Of a DNA stretch of 64,000 nucleotides, positions 17,388-29,500 are shown one piece after another. The notes beneath the pieces are model-generated. The model saw nothing but the letters and a program-made list of their open reading frames with translations. It was not told the DNA's origin and did no database searches. Position 1 is the stretch's first letter. Every line of letters begins with the position of its first letter. This DNA comes from Tribonema minus (taxonomy: Eukaryota > Sar > Xanthophyceae > Tribonematales > Tribonemataceae), in the NCBI GenBank assembly GCA_017506865.1, contig JAFCMP010000445.1, positions 1 through 64,000 of the forward strand, written 5' to 3'. Made by a program: the position numbers and the translations under genes.

Positions 17388-18030
17388 TCCACCAAACCTC
17401 AACTCTTCGAAACTTCAAACTTCAACATTTTGACAAGACGACCCCATAATTCCGCGAGACGCTGCGGCGTCACCTGGGCGCCCCGTCCGCGCCGCCGCGC
17501 GTTGCCCCAGGTGCCACAGGCCAGTGGACTCAGGCGTGCACTGCGCTGCACCCGTGGCACAACTTGCTTACGGACGCGCTCCATCAGCTGCGCAAGCAGG
17601 TGGCCCACCTCCGCGGTCGCGACCGGGACACCCTTGCCCGCTCCCGCCAGGATACACGGCGCACCACGGTTCAACAAGTTCATGGACATCATTTTCCGTA
17701 CAGCAGCCAGGTCTCTCTCCGTCCACCAAACCTCAACTCTACGAAACTTCAAATCTTCAATTGGCAAGGTCAAGCACCTGCAGAATTCCGCGTGAAGCCA
17801 CCTGACCGTGCGCCCTGTCCCCGCTGCCGCGAGTTGCCCCAATGCCACAGGCCAATGGACTCAGGCGCACACCTGCACTGCTGTACACATGGCCCGGGGC
17901 TTAACGTCAAGCCGCACAAATAGGTAGCCACATCCGCGTCTCTACCGGGACACCTTGCCTCTTTTTGCCGCTACGCGGCGCACCACGAGTTCAACTTATT
18001 CATGCACATCGTTGTCGGCAGCAAAAAGTT
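17388..18030. repeat. ~330-bp tandem direct duplication (2 copies)
   Basis: Blocks recur in the same order about 330 bp apart: CCACCAAACCTCAACTCT (17389 and 17722); the AATTCCGCG segment; GTTGCCCCA...GCCACAGGCCA(G/A)TGGACTCAGGCG (17505 and 17833); and CACCACG...TTCAAC...TTCATG (17665 and 17980). The second copy is more diverged. Confidence 0.8.
17399..17848 (-). CDS. Hypothetical protein frame within a tandem duplication
   Basis: An open minus-strand frame of 149 residues. The segment ERDLAAVRKMMSMNLLNRG followed by VGHLLAQLMERVRKQV looks helical and protein-like, but I do not recognise it. The frame spans the junction of a 330-bp direct duplication, and the matching part of the second copy (about 17930-18030) has lost the frame. 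It could be one exon of a larger gene or a chance frame in GC-rich DNA. Confidence 0.25.
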   Translation of the reverse strand: MALGQLAAAGTGRTVRWLHAEFCRCLTLPIEDLKFRRVEVWWTERDLAAVRKMMSMNLLNRGAPCILAGAGKGVPVATAEVGHLLAQLMERVRKQVVPRVQRSARLSPLACGTWGNARRRGRGAQVTPQRLAELWGRLVKMLKFEVSKS

Positions 18031-19560
18031 CTGCCTCCCAGTCCCAAGAGTGCAGCCGAGCGCAGAAGCGGTAGCGCCAGGGCGGTGCACTCAACAGCGC
18101 GGCGGCTTTGAAGTAGCCTGTTGCATATACATCACCATACGTGACCGCTCTTGCCCCTCCCGCCTCCGTCAGGCTCAGGGGGGCGCGCGCGATGTGCAGC
18201 CTGCCAGTGTGCTTCATTTGGCTCCCAGGATAAGAAAGACACATGCGTAGTCTCAGGGGCCTTGGACCCCACTACACGTACCCTTTTCTGCAGCCCTTGA
18301 CCACTTCGGCGCCATGGTTTGTGACACCCACGCGCTGCTACACGCACTCGCCGAGCAGAGTTTGCAGGGCAGCTACAATCTTGCATAGCGTGCTGCCTTC
18401 TGGCGCCGGCGCAATTCCCCCGAGCAATCGTGCTACAGCGCGCGCTCACACTGTGGCACGCGTTGTGATTGACAACTGGAACGCAGTCAAAACCTCTGAT
18501 AACAATGTCAGCGCCTATTGCCGCATCGCATTGTTGCAGGTGCCGTGGCCCTCGCCGGCCAGCGCCGACCTGCCGCCCCCCCAGTAGACATTGTAAATGC
18601 AATGCGCATCTGATTGTGTGCTCAGCCCATGCGGTCCAGGACATATGTGATGTACAGCTTCAACTCTTCGTTCTTGCAGCCGGCTTGAACGGCATTGCTC
18701 TGGCTTCTGGGTTCACCTACCAAGTACAGCAAGACTGTCGGAGCACCAGTGGCTCTTTGCATTCCGGAAGGCGCTGACATTCTCGGTTCACTTACAGCAC
18801 GACGTCGGATCACCAGTGGCTCTTTGCGTCATGGTGGCGCACCTCAGCTGACGCGGCCCAGCAATATTGCATATGCCTAGCATTTGAGATTCGCGACTGG
18901 TCAGCCAGAACAGCGGGTCAGCGCAAAACCGGCCGCAGAAACAATGCCGGCTGTGCCCCCTTAGCGTTGCGAGCCTGTGTGCCTGACTCAAATGCGTTGC
19001 AACCTGGCTGCGCTTGCCAATGCTGCCAACGAGTCAGCGAAGTTTCTGCGCAAGTGCCTCTGCAGGTGCTGTATCGCACACCAAGCGTGACTAGTGGTGA
19101 CCACCGCCGCCCGCTGCACTGATTCACAAGGGCCCGCGGGTGTCAATGAAAGAGCCTAGGCGGGCAGGGGCTTGAGTATACATATACATACTGCTCAGGC
19201 TGCCGCTAATGATGCCGGCCGTTCAAGGTGGCGCTGACAGTACTACTACACATACACTGTGTATGATACACTCCCCGCGGCTGACGTTGCGTGGTGAATC
19301 GCAATGACTAAGATTAGAGTCTCTCCACTGTCACAGTGCTTCTTTTTCCTGGATCACCAAAGCGTGTGGCAGTCAAGAGGCTAGCTACTCAGGCTGATTG
19401 AGGTGTCCAGCCAAAATCTCGCCAGCCAAGTATCTCCACACCTGCAGCAATTAAGCTTGGTAAGTTGCGGGCACTTTTGCAGCAGCTGCGGCAGCAGCAG
19501 CTGATTTGCCATGCATGCGCCGTGCAACTGCTGTGAGCTTGGCTTTTATGGTACTACTTG
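18031..19560. other. Region without an assignable gene; small local duplication
   Basis: An open minus-strand frame at 18132-18644 has no recognisable domain. At about 18710-18845 a block containing GGTTCAC, CACCAGTGGCTCTTTGC and a GGCGC end occurs twice, about 80 bp apart. Nothing else stands out. Confidence 0.35.
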
Positions 19561-19811
19561 TGCATGTGTGTGTCCAGGCGTTGTGGATACATGTGCCATG
19601 CACGTGTCTCGGTACCTGTATGACATGCACGTGTCTCGGTAGGTGCCATGCACGTGTCTCGGTACTTGTACAACATGCACGTGTTTCGGTACCTGTACAA
19701 TATGTCGTACAGGTACCGAGACACGTGTTCTAGTACCTGTACGACATGTCGTACATGTACCAAGACACGTTGATGGCACATGTGTCCACAACGCCTGGAC
19801 GCACACATGCA
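19561..19811. mobile_element. Foldback element with ~55-bp inverted ends and internal repeats
   Basis: The left arm begins TGCATGTGTGTGTCCAGGCG (19561). The right arm ends with its inverted copy at 19811, and the match extends about 55 bp inward with a handful of mismatches. Between the arms, a ~26-bp unit containing CACGTGTCTCGGTAC and a TGTA(C/T)GACATG-like spacer recurs several times, direct on the left and inverted on the right. Nearly the whole 251 bp could fold on itself. There is no coding frame of its own and no clear target duplication. Confidence 0.75.
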
Positions 19812-20426
19812 GCCCGCACCATGAATTCTATGAAATGCTGCAACAATACCATCCATGTAAAACGTCACAGCGAGCAGCCAGCAATGCCAAGGTGAGCACA
19901 GATAGGCTCATGAACATTTGTGATACCGGGTGTTTCAAGAAACAAATGCTGGACAAGGGACAGACGCGTACCGCAGCATATGCCTATGTGCCGACGCCGC
20001 AGGCATACATGCAGGTAGACGAACAATGCAGTTGTGGCTCACCTTCAAGTTGTGCACTCGTCAATGTTCATGGTACAGATCATGCTACTACTAGTAGATT
20101 CTGCTGCAGCATCATCAACAGCTGGACCAGGTGTAGTCAGTGAGTAGGCTACAAAACCCATTGCTGCTGTGGAAAACAATAGCCGTTGCGTAACATCGAT
20201 ACCTGGTGTGCTGTGTGCAAGAAGACGAGTCTGAAGTCACATAGTATCAGCAACAGGGGTCTGTATTGGAGGGCTCAAGTTGTCGGGATCTGACTGAGGT
20301 GCCTTGAGCGCATGTTGCTGCAGCTGCTTGAACACCGTGACTGCTTGAAGTGCTGCAACCCCTCCTGAAATTTGCAGCTGCTGCTCCGTGTCCATGCACA
20401 TGCTAGCAGCATCGTTTCGCTGATAT
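19812..20426. other. Region downstream of the LNR gene stop codon
   Basis: No exon was recognised. It probably includes the 3' untranslated region of the minus-strand LNR gene, which ends at 20427. Confidence 0.3.
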
Positions 20427-20529
20427 CTATGATGCCGGCAACAGCGTGCACGTGGCGCCGTAGGACTTGCACGGATCCTTGCAGTGTCCAGAGTTGACGT
20501 TCTTGCAGCAGTCTCCATCGTCCCAGCCG
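20427..20529 (-). CDS. LNR gene, terminal exon (second LNR module)
   Basis: After an ATTGCAG acceptor the exon reads (TG)C GWDDGDCCKN..., then GHCKDPCKSYGATC, and stops at TAG 20429-20427. The WDDGDC core is the calcium-binding end of an LNR. The first half of the module (DGWCD-type) must lie in an upstream exon not located. Confidence 0.6.
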
Positions 20530-23500
20530 CTGCAATATGTTAGCAGGCAAAACATACGTAAATAAACCTGTATGTGCGTGGTTGGCATCTGCATGCTGGG
20601 GTGCCAGCATCTCATTTGGTTCTGCAGTGGGTGGGCTAGCTAAATAGCGCTACGGTTGCGGATTTTTTTCAGGGTGCCAGAATTGAAAAAAGAGAGCGAG
20701 GCCTTTAGTGAGGCTAACAAAAGTCCAATGGCAGTGATGCTCAGACAGCTTGAGGGGTCAGTGCTCATAGCACCGGTGATTGCTGTGCAAAGATATCAAC
20801 TGCTATTCAAACGTCATGGTTAGATGACTTCGGTGCCAGAAGCCATACCTCTTCCTTGACAATGCAAATCAATTCATGGCAAGAGGTCATGATACGAGAC
20901 ATCGAGTGCCTGGCAGTGACCCTGCCTCACTTGGTGTTCAGCACACCAGTTCCAGTAGTGCAGCACCCGCACTCACCATGCTGGAACGTTGAGCACTTCG
21001 TCGCAATGTCCCTGCAAGCATGACAGGACGAGACATGACAACACAGTCAGCATGTGCACACGATGCACCTTGATGTAAGGTTGCTGGAGGGCGTGCGGGA
21101 TGCCTTGACGTGTATTGACACCTCCTCCGCATGCCGCACGCAGTTCATAGATCTTCATGGCCAGTCAGAGCTGCCGCACCATGATCATGATGGCCCAATT
21201 GATAGTATACTGACCGGCTAGACCAGGTGGATCATTGTTCCACGAACATCATGATACAGTCATTCAGTTGTCAACATGAATTTGAATGATCATCGAGCTC
21301 CTTGTCAAATTTCAAATTGTTGTTCAGGGTGCAATCTGACACTTGCCGGCATTAGACGTGTCATGGAATATGGCTCATGTCATTCTGCCGTATGTCTTTG
21401 TGTGCCAATGGCAGTTTGTGGCACTGACCGCTTAAGCATGGCAATTTCAGTCATCACCAGAGTGAGCTCTGATACATGACTTACTGACACAACTGATGGC
21501 ATCACTGTTGGTTGCACATTGCAAGAGCCAGCCACTACACAGCTTATTGTAGTTTTTTCAACAACTGCCTATCAAAGCTCGTTCAATAGAAGGCGTTGAA
21601 TTTGTAGCGGATCTCTAGGTCACATTTTGCACAGTCTGGGGGTCCGGCACACAATTAAGCATTCCTACTTGTAAGTGGGTAAGATGGTAAAAACGAGGCC
21701 AAAGGAATTAATAACCAGATCTGCTATTCTCTGTAGCTTTCAGCTTTTTCCACGCTGGCCCAGTGTTGTCACAGGCTGAAGGCGCGCACACCATGTGCAA
21801 GTAATACCCGGGACCATTTGGATCTTGTTGTTTGTCCGAGCTTTATATAACCAAACAACAAACTGTGCCTGTGCACAACACAGTTCTGCTGGCACTGTGG
21901 ATATTGGCGTTGCACAAGTTGCAGAAACACTTGCACGGCCCCCACGTCGGACTTATGTGATCAGCTCATGTAGAAAGCAGGGCCTGAAACTTTGCAAGTT
22001 CAGAGTGTTGGGCTAACATCCCACATCGAGGGAGCGCGTACTCATGATCTCACATCGATCAAGGCTGCAAGGGAGCCAACTTTGAAAGTGGCAGATGGAA
22101 TTTCCAGGCCATGAAGAATTTGTAGATCCGGCGGCGCCCGGCGGGGCCAAGGGCAGCTTGCACTATGACTCAAAAAAGTGCGACGGTGGTCTGTTGCACT
22201 GCGAGGAAATGACTCCTCCAGTGGGCACTATATGTACAAACCGGCCGTCATCGCTCACACGGTCAGGCTTAGCTGATTGGCTGAGCTGATTGCAGGGCAT
22301 ATCTTACTGCTTCCCATCTTTTGTCAACTGGAAGCAAGAACCCTACAACGCATGAAGCCAGCAATGTTTGCTGCTGCAGTATGTGCAAATGCCTTTCGGA
22401 GCAGGCTTTATAAGAGCTGCCAGCTCCGTACTAGCGGGCGGAGACGTTGTGTTTGAGAACGGCGGTCTGCGCATCTGCTACCTTGAAACCTGCCCTGAAT
22501 ATTGGATAGTGTCCATCGTGCAGCGCTGAATTTTTGGGCATTTGAGGGTTTTTTTTGGCAGTTTCCAGCTCACATGATTGGAGTTATCAATTGATGACGT
22601 TGCAGCATTAATGTTCAAACTCACTTCTCACTTTTTGATGCATCTACACACACCCTGGTACACGTTGAGACCAGCCAGGTATGAGCTTACTTGCGATGCA
22701 TCTCCCAGAATCTTCTCAGAAGTATAAACATTGACTTAAGCTCATCGATGACACATGAGCCTTCTGAGTATACATTTTTGCACATCAATGTTGCGGTCAT
22801 GGCACAATGTCAAGCGCTGTATCAGTGTTTCTGTATACAATGCTGTTGTGGGTGACTCAGAGGCGGAAGCTTCAAGGTGTACATACATGCGTAGTATATG
22901 CATAGCTCATCGGGCTTTATCAGCTGCGCATATATACTGCAACGTACCTGCACACTTCAAAAAAGTATTTCAGAGCGATATAGCAACCTTTGACTAGCCC
23001 ATCGGGGCTCAACGACTACCAATGCACACAAGGGCAGCAGCTCACACTGCTGTTGGCTCACATTTCTGAGCTGCTGCTTCTGCTTGTCGTCAACGTCGCA
23101 GGTGAACCCGTGGTAGTTCTCGGTGCGGGCAGCGGCGATTGAAGTGGTGTTCCCGTCTGCTTCAGGTATGAACTTGCGCATGTCAATGCGCTGGTAACCG
23201 TCCGTGATGGCGCAAGGAGTTTCAGGCATCAGCAATACGGCGGTGCCGTTTGTGAACTGGTAGTACTTCTCGCAGGTCTCGCCCTGGCAGACGAAATCTG
23301 TGAGGCCGCCGTCACCCTGAGCACGCAATCAGGCAGCAAAGTGTGAACATTGTGATTGGCAATCATGAATGTGTCGCGTTGTCATACTCATAGTACGTAC
23401 CATCAGTCTCAACTGCGGCGCTGGTCGGGGGGGGCAGCGTCAGCGTAGTGGCGTGCCAGCAGACACGGGGGGATATGGCATGCGCATGATGCCCTGATTT

Positions 23501-26500
23501 ATTATGCACAGCATCACGACTGGCACTGTGCACCAAATGAACATGAACAGTTGTATACGCATATAAATGTGCTTGGTGTGTGTGGCTGAGGTGCAGTGCG
23601 TTTCATGCGACAGCAACTGAAACCTTAAGAGGCCCAGACATCAAGTCAGCGTTCGTCGACACGTGATTTTCTGGGGTGCAATTCGAGGATAGCATGGTTA
23701 ATTTTCAGTATCAGTGGAGTGCACCACGCCCGCCTGGCTCCACTAAGGGGAATTGGTAGGATAGACTTATTTGATCACACAACCATGAACCACATGATGA
23801 TCCTACCTACTAGTCCACTGGCAATAGCATCTTTACTGAATTGTTGACAATTTTATGATAAAGTGCTCTTACCAGTGAACTCCAGCTCGCTCGTTAATGA
23901 TTCAATGTCCATTGCGCGGTCACCTGAAAGCCAATGCTGTAGTTGCCGTGGGCCGGAGTGTCCCATCTGTTGTACTTTATGTAGACCTCTCCGCACATGT
24001 TGAGCAGCACTTCAACTGAGATCTTGGGCATCAGATTGACTGGCGCATGTACGGCTTCCGGGTCCAGACACTGCACACAGAAAGTTAAAGGATGGCACTT
24101 CTTTCAATTCGTTTTTGAGCGCACAGCAGCTTGAGGACACAGGGAATTTGTACACAGCAGTGCCTGATGAATCACCCATGCATTTGGACAAAATAAGTGT
24201 TTGATGCTCTAAACCTTCGGCCAGCCAATGTCAGGTACGATTTCTGAGCCCCGGATGCTAACATGGTCCTACAACCACAATATCTGTTACAGTAGGGTCT
24301 TACAAACACCAAACAACAACATCGAACGGCAAGGTTGCTGTGAACTCATGCTCACTGTCATGGCATGATGAGCCTGTGCATTGATGCAGCAAGCCTGAGG
24401 GGCGCAGTGAGCGTGCCTGCCCCCATCGTGATATGCGGCATAGCAAACTGTGCCTCAGGCTGTATGCAGACACAGAGAAGGAAAGCGATTGTGCAACCAG
24501 GTAGCGTCGCCCAACATGTTCGGTGGGGCGAATGCTGTAGTGGAGGGCGGTAATCACGTCTAGCAGCAGCACCAGCAGCAGCGGCAGCAGCAGCAGCAGC
24601 AGCAGCAAGAGGCAGTGTACTTGCGACAGATGTCGTCCTGTGTAAGACACCTCAAACAACTCAACTGATGGCAGTCGTGATTTTTTCAACAGTTGCACAA
24701 AGCACTCTTCGTCATTGTAGTATTGACTATCGCTGGAGATTAAATCCACGAGGCTGGTAAACGGTGAGACCAGCAGAAACCTAGGTACAAGCATTCGAGG
24801 ATGAACGCTCACAATGATGAGACCTACTGATGAGCTTGGGCAACATCACTCAGTGGCAGACATTGCCAGACCACGTTATTTACAGTGACGCGCCTTCACT
24901 GATGAGCTTCCTGACTGTATTCGAGTATGAGCGAATTACTGTTGGCAGAAAGGAATGCAAGCGTCGCGTCAGCGATGCTGTGTTTGACATCGTCTTGAGT
25001 TGGACAGCATCATGATGATCTTGTACACGGTTGCAGACCAGGCTGCCGCAGCGGCTGCATAGGAGCAAACTTCATGACTGCATAGGACACCTGGCCTCCC
25101 CTAGGGCCTGTGGGAATACTACTGTCAGTAGCACAAGCTCATGAGCATGGTTACTTCATTGAAGTATTTTTAAATAGCTCGTCAGGGCCTGTATAATTAT
25201 TTATAACAAAATGATGTCACAGTGGTACATGTGAGCACTATGTCATATGATAGACATTGTCAGTATGCTTGCTGCAGAACATTATTCTTCCTGGGTAAAG
25301 AGGCAAATCGCCTCAGCGGTCAACAGCAGGTACACAATGTCAAGTGCACCTAGTGAAGCGCAATCATGATGCTGTATATACTGTCATGGCGTATAATGAT
25401 ACTACAATCCACTTCTGAGTCAAATGGCGTAAAAAGCGTGCTACAGTTGTTGTGGCAATAAACTGGCACACTCCGAGTCCCATTGGCAAGTTGTATATCT
25501 ATGGATGTATGCCGACGCTTGTGCAGTTGCGCCACCCACAAAGCCGATGTTGACAGACACGACCGGGGGCTGCCCTCACAGGTCAACCATTGACCAAAAC
25601 ATGCAGGTTCTAACTTTGACTGGAGCAGCCCCAAAAGCTCACATACGGCTTCTGCCAACAATCGATGCACAGGCGGCAAATGACCGAATTCATGAAAAAG
25701 TACAATTTTTTGAAGAAGTATATATATATATATATATATATATATCGTCACAGTGGGATGTTCAATGTGTGTGCAATGTAGTCCCCTCTCACACATCTGG
25801 TTGATGTGGGATCAAACATTAATAGGCGTAAACATATGATGACAACTGTGAGCATGCTGACATCTCATGCACCAATGGCATGACCATCGTGAACACATCC
25901 TTAGCTCAGCCAGTGGGACATGAAACACCATGTGCCAAAAGTACAACAGTGTAAAGCAGTTTCAAAGTAGTAGTATTCACGCACTTCTCAACCCTCCTTG
26001 CAGTTTGGTCTGTTTGGCAATGTTGGCACACGCTGGACCCAAAAACCAGGAACCATCAGGGAGCACAGAGGAGGGGGAAGGCAATGTTTAAGCATCCACG
26101 TCACACGCACTGCAGTCACAGCCGGAGACAGACGTACAGCAATCAGAAAATCGACGAGGCACGTGGGGCTTGCAGCCCACTGGCAGGCAGAGATCGCTTT
26201 GATCCTGTGCGCCTTGCATTGCATTCCGTCGAATAGCCCACGATTAGTTTGCATGTATACTTGTGTACTTATGGAAGTACAAACAAAATACGCAAAAAAC
26301 CATTGGCACTTACTTGCAAGCCACCGCCCATTTTGCAGTTGATGCCCACACACGTTGCAATGCAGCAGTCTCCGCCATCGTAGGCACTGAAGGTAACAAT
26401 TTCCCAAAGAGAAGCGGTGAATACATGCAGAGAGTTTGAGGGTCAGCAACGGCACTCTCCATCAATATTGTGTGTCTGCAGCGTAAGTGCAAGCCGCTTG

Positions 26501-29500
26501 AAGCAAGAAACACGCATGCAAAGGGATCAATGAACTAGGTAGCCGAATTGAATGTGCCCACCACTGGCAGGCTGCTCCGAGTCATTAATTGACTCTCAGA
26601 GCAGCGACGCACCCAGACTGTCAGTAAGGCCGGCTTGCTCAGACATGGCCCTGGTTGAGCAGCATTGCCTGTAGACACTGGCTGTTTGCAAACGGAGACA
26701 GCAAGACAGAATCATAAACAATCTCTTGCAGTAATGCTCAGCCGCTGGCTTTGTGCCAACCAATAGCCCCATGCAGGGCTCCTGCTTAGCTGGGTAAGTC
26801 CTCACCTTCGTCAGCCAAATCAAAACGGTTCCATCAGCATTGTTGTCTGCGCTGATGATGCACACCACTTTTGCCACTTTCATCATCTATGTCTGGTGCA
26901 GTACTTCGTGTCAGAGAGTACCGGAAGGCACCAAGTACTACAGGCGCTGTGTGTGCACGCCGTCCCTACTTGCAAACTTCAATGAAAGAAGTTGCATTGT
27001 TGATGCTCCAAGCATCAAGTTGGTCTAATAATCAGACTGCGTCGTTCATTGTAGAATGTCATCCAAAAGTGGCTACCCAAGCACATACGGTAGGTGTGAC
27101 TGCACTGTCTACGGTCCGCAACAATCCACGGCACACAGTGGTATTGCAGTGGCAACGATTATCCCTGACACTAGTGTGGCGTGTGAGATGAGGATTGAGT
27201 ACAGTATTACGCCCTTGATTGTGCTGCCTCAAGTGTGGTTGCTTGTGATGCCGCTGCACTGGCATTGGCAAAACGTTCACCTGTATGCCCTGCTCTCCCG
27301 ATCATGATGCTTCTTTGTTCTGCGTGCAGATTCTTGACCAAAGGTTGTAATGACAGCAAATGATCTGCTGCTGACCTGTGCACATAATTATCTATCGTGC
27401 ATCAGACACAGGTCACGAAAAAGTTTACTTTACGACAGCACCTCCAATTTACCGTCTACATGCTGTTATCCAATTTATTGGGCTCAAGTTGAAGTGCTCT
27501 GAAACTTCAGCCTGTGCTGCTGAGACTGCATTGAGTAGGTCAAACAAGCGCCAGCACCAGCATGTGTTTGACAAGAACTTGTGACGCGGTGCATTGTACA
27601 GTGTCTCAGGCGCATGTGGCTCCGTCGTAGGAGCGTGTTTTATGTGCACATGTTGGCTATGTACATGTGTGTCTGAAATACTTCTCACAAAATGGCCAAG
27701 CTCTACAGTATGCGGAGCATCAGATGTCATTGACAGGTGTTTTGTGATGACCGGACTGTTGGAGCAGAGCGTTTACTAGTAGTACTGCAACACCAAAGTT
27801 GCAAGCGACCCTGTTTTCTCAAAAACCTGAGTTGTGAGATGATGCTGGCTTCTTTGTGCAGTCTGACAGAGTGCACCCCATGGGCTTGAAGTTTTCCGAC
27901 AAAAAAAGACGGCTTGCCAACCGCTCATTAAAGATCATACGGTGACCAATATCAGCACTGCTAAATATCGGTACCAAGTCAGTTCCCTGTTCAGATGTCT
28001 TACCAGGCTTCGTTGTTGAGTGTTGGATCGCACCAGCCATCTGCACAGAAAGCCAAGGCGACAGGGTATTGTCATCTTCTTGTCACCTCAGGTGCACCAG
28101 CACACTCAGCAGTGCAGATTCGGCTGCTGCATAGGAGTGAACCTTAGGAATGAATCAGACAACGGGCCTCCTTTTCAAGCTGCGGCCTTCGCGTATGAGA
28201 GCCCACAAGTGCCTTCAACAGCAATTGAGCGATGCAAGTAAGGCACATGTGGCTTGCTTGCAACAGCTTCCACAACCATGGCAGTGCCAGGTTGTTTGCA
28301 ACACGTTTCTGCATGTTAAGCACAAGCTCTTTATGATCAGCATAAAATGTCAAAATAGCCATGGGCATAGGTGCATGCACAAGTGCCGCCCTTGATGCAG
28401 CATCTATTATCGTGGCGCCATAGCAATAGGAACGAGAACGAGGAAGCAGCTTAGGTTTGGGAAAGCGGCTGACACGTGTGCGCGATTGTTGCATCTTGGT
28501 TTCGATTGCTGAGAGCATGTATGTACCTACTGCCACACCAAAAGTCCACAAGACAAGCTTAAGGCTGACCATCACGAAACAACAGTTGTAATATTCCCTA
28601 CAGAATGCAGAAGCTTTGGCAGCTTGTAATGACAGCCTGAGCTATTTTAAAAGCACAGTCTTGGCTGGGACTTGTGGACTTGAATTTATCCCTTGGCTGG
28701 GACTCAATGACATCCTGTTGCGATCATCACAGTGATGAAGTAATGGTACACAAGCACGACACATGACATCATGTCATGATAACAAGGATCACACCAGCCT
28801 GTCCACTTGCAGCGGCACCCATGACGTCACGCCGTTGATGGAGATACTCAGAATGGTCACAATCGGTGCATCACATGCTGCTGCGTATGAGCAACAGCAC
28901 ACCAATTGACCACGTAGCAAGCAGACTGGTACACTGCAACTGTGGTCCTACTTCTGCACTGTGGTCCTACTTGATACTCTGGCAATATCTGTACCATGGC
29001 GGTCTTTACAAGGTTTTTGGGCCAGACTATCTCCTCAGCCACATGGCCAGCCCGCCTACGGTGCGATTGACAACAAGTAAAAATGCAGGGCGTTCACGAT
29101 GCAGGCCTAACAAGGCGTGCTACAACTGCTATGGATGCATGAGCATCAGATGGCTAACACTTTATAGTTCAAATAGTCACGACATTGCGATGAGCACACT
29201 GCAGGTGTACAGTCTCCACAGCTACTGAAGTACTGAGTCAGTGTAACCCTAGGGCCGTGGACCTAAACTTTAGTACAACTAAAGACGGCTATGCTGCTGG
29301 GGTGGGGGAGGACGCGAAGGTCAAGCACCACACCGGCACCTTGACGTCATCTTGGGCTTTTGTGCCATTCGTGCAGGAGTCGTACGGACGGCTGGGCAAG
29401 CAGACAAGACTTCTTGTCAAGGAGTAGGCAATGCATTCAGCACTGTGCTCAGGGGGGGGGGAGGCAGCTGTGTTACGCAAGGCCGGGTTAGCTAAGCGTC

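Noticed and set aside
29289..29480. Open frames antisense to the LINE tails (also 2527-2718 and 32381-32572) as small genes
   Set aside because: They are the same sequence in each truncated LINE copy, read on the wrong strand, and are shadows of the ORF2 C-terminus.
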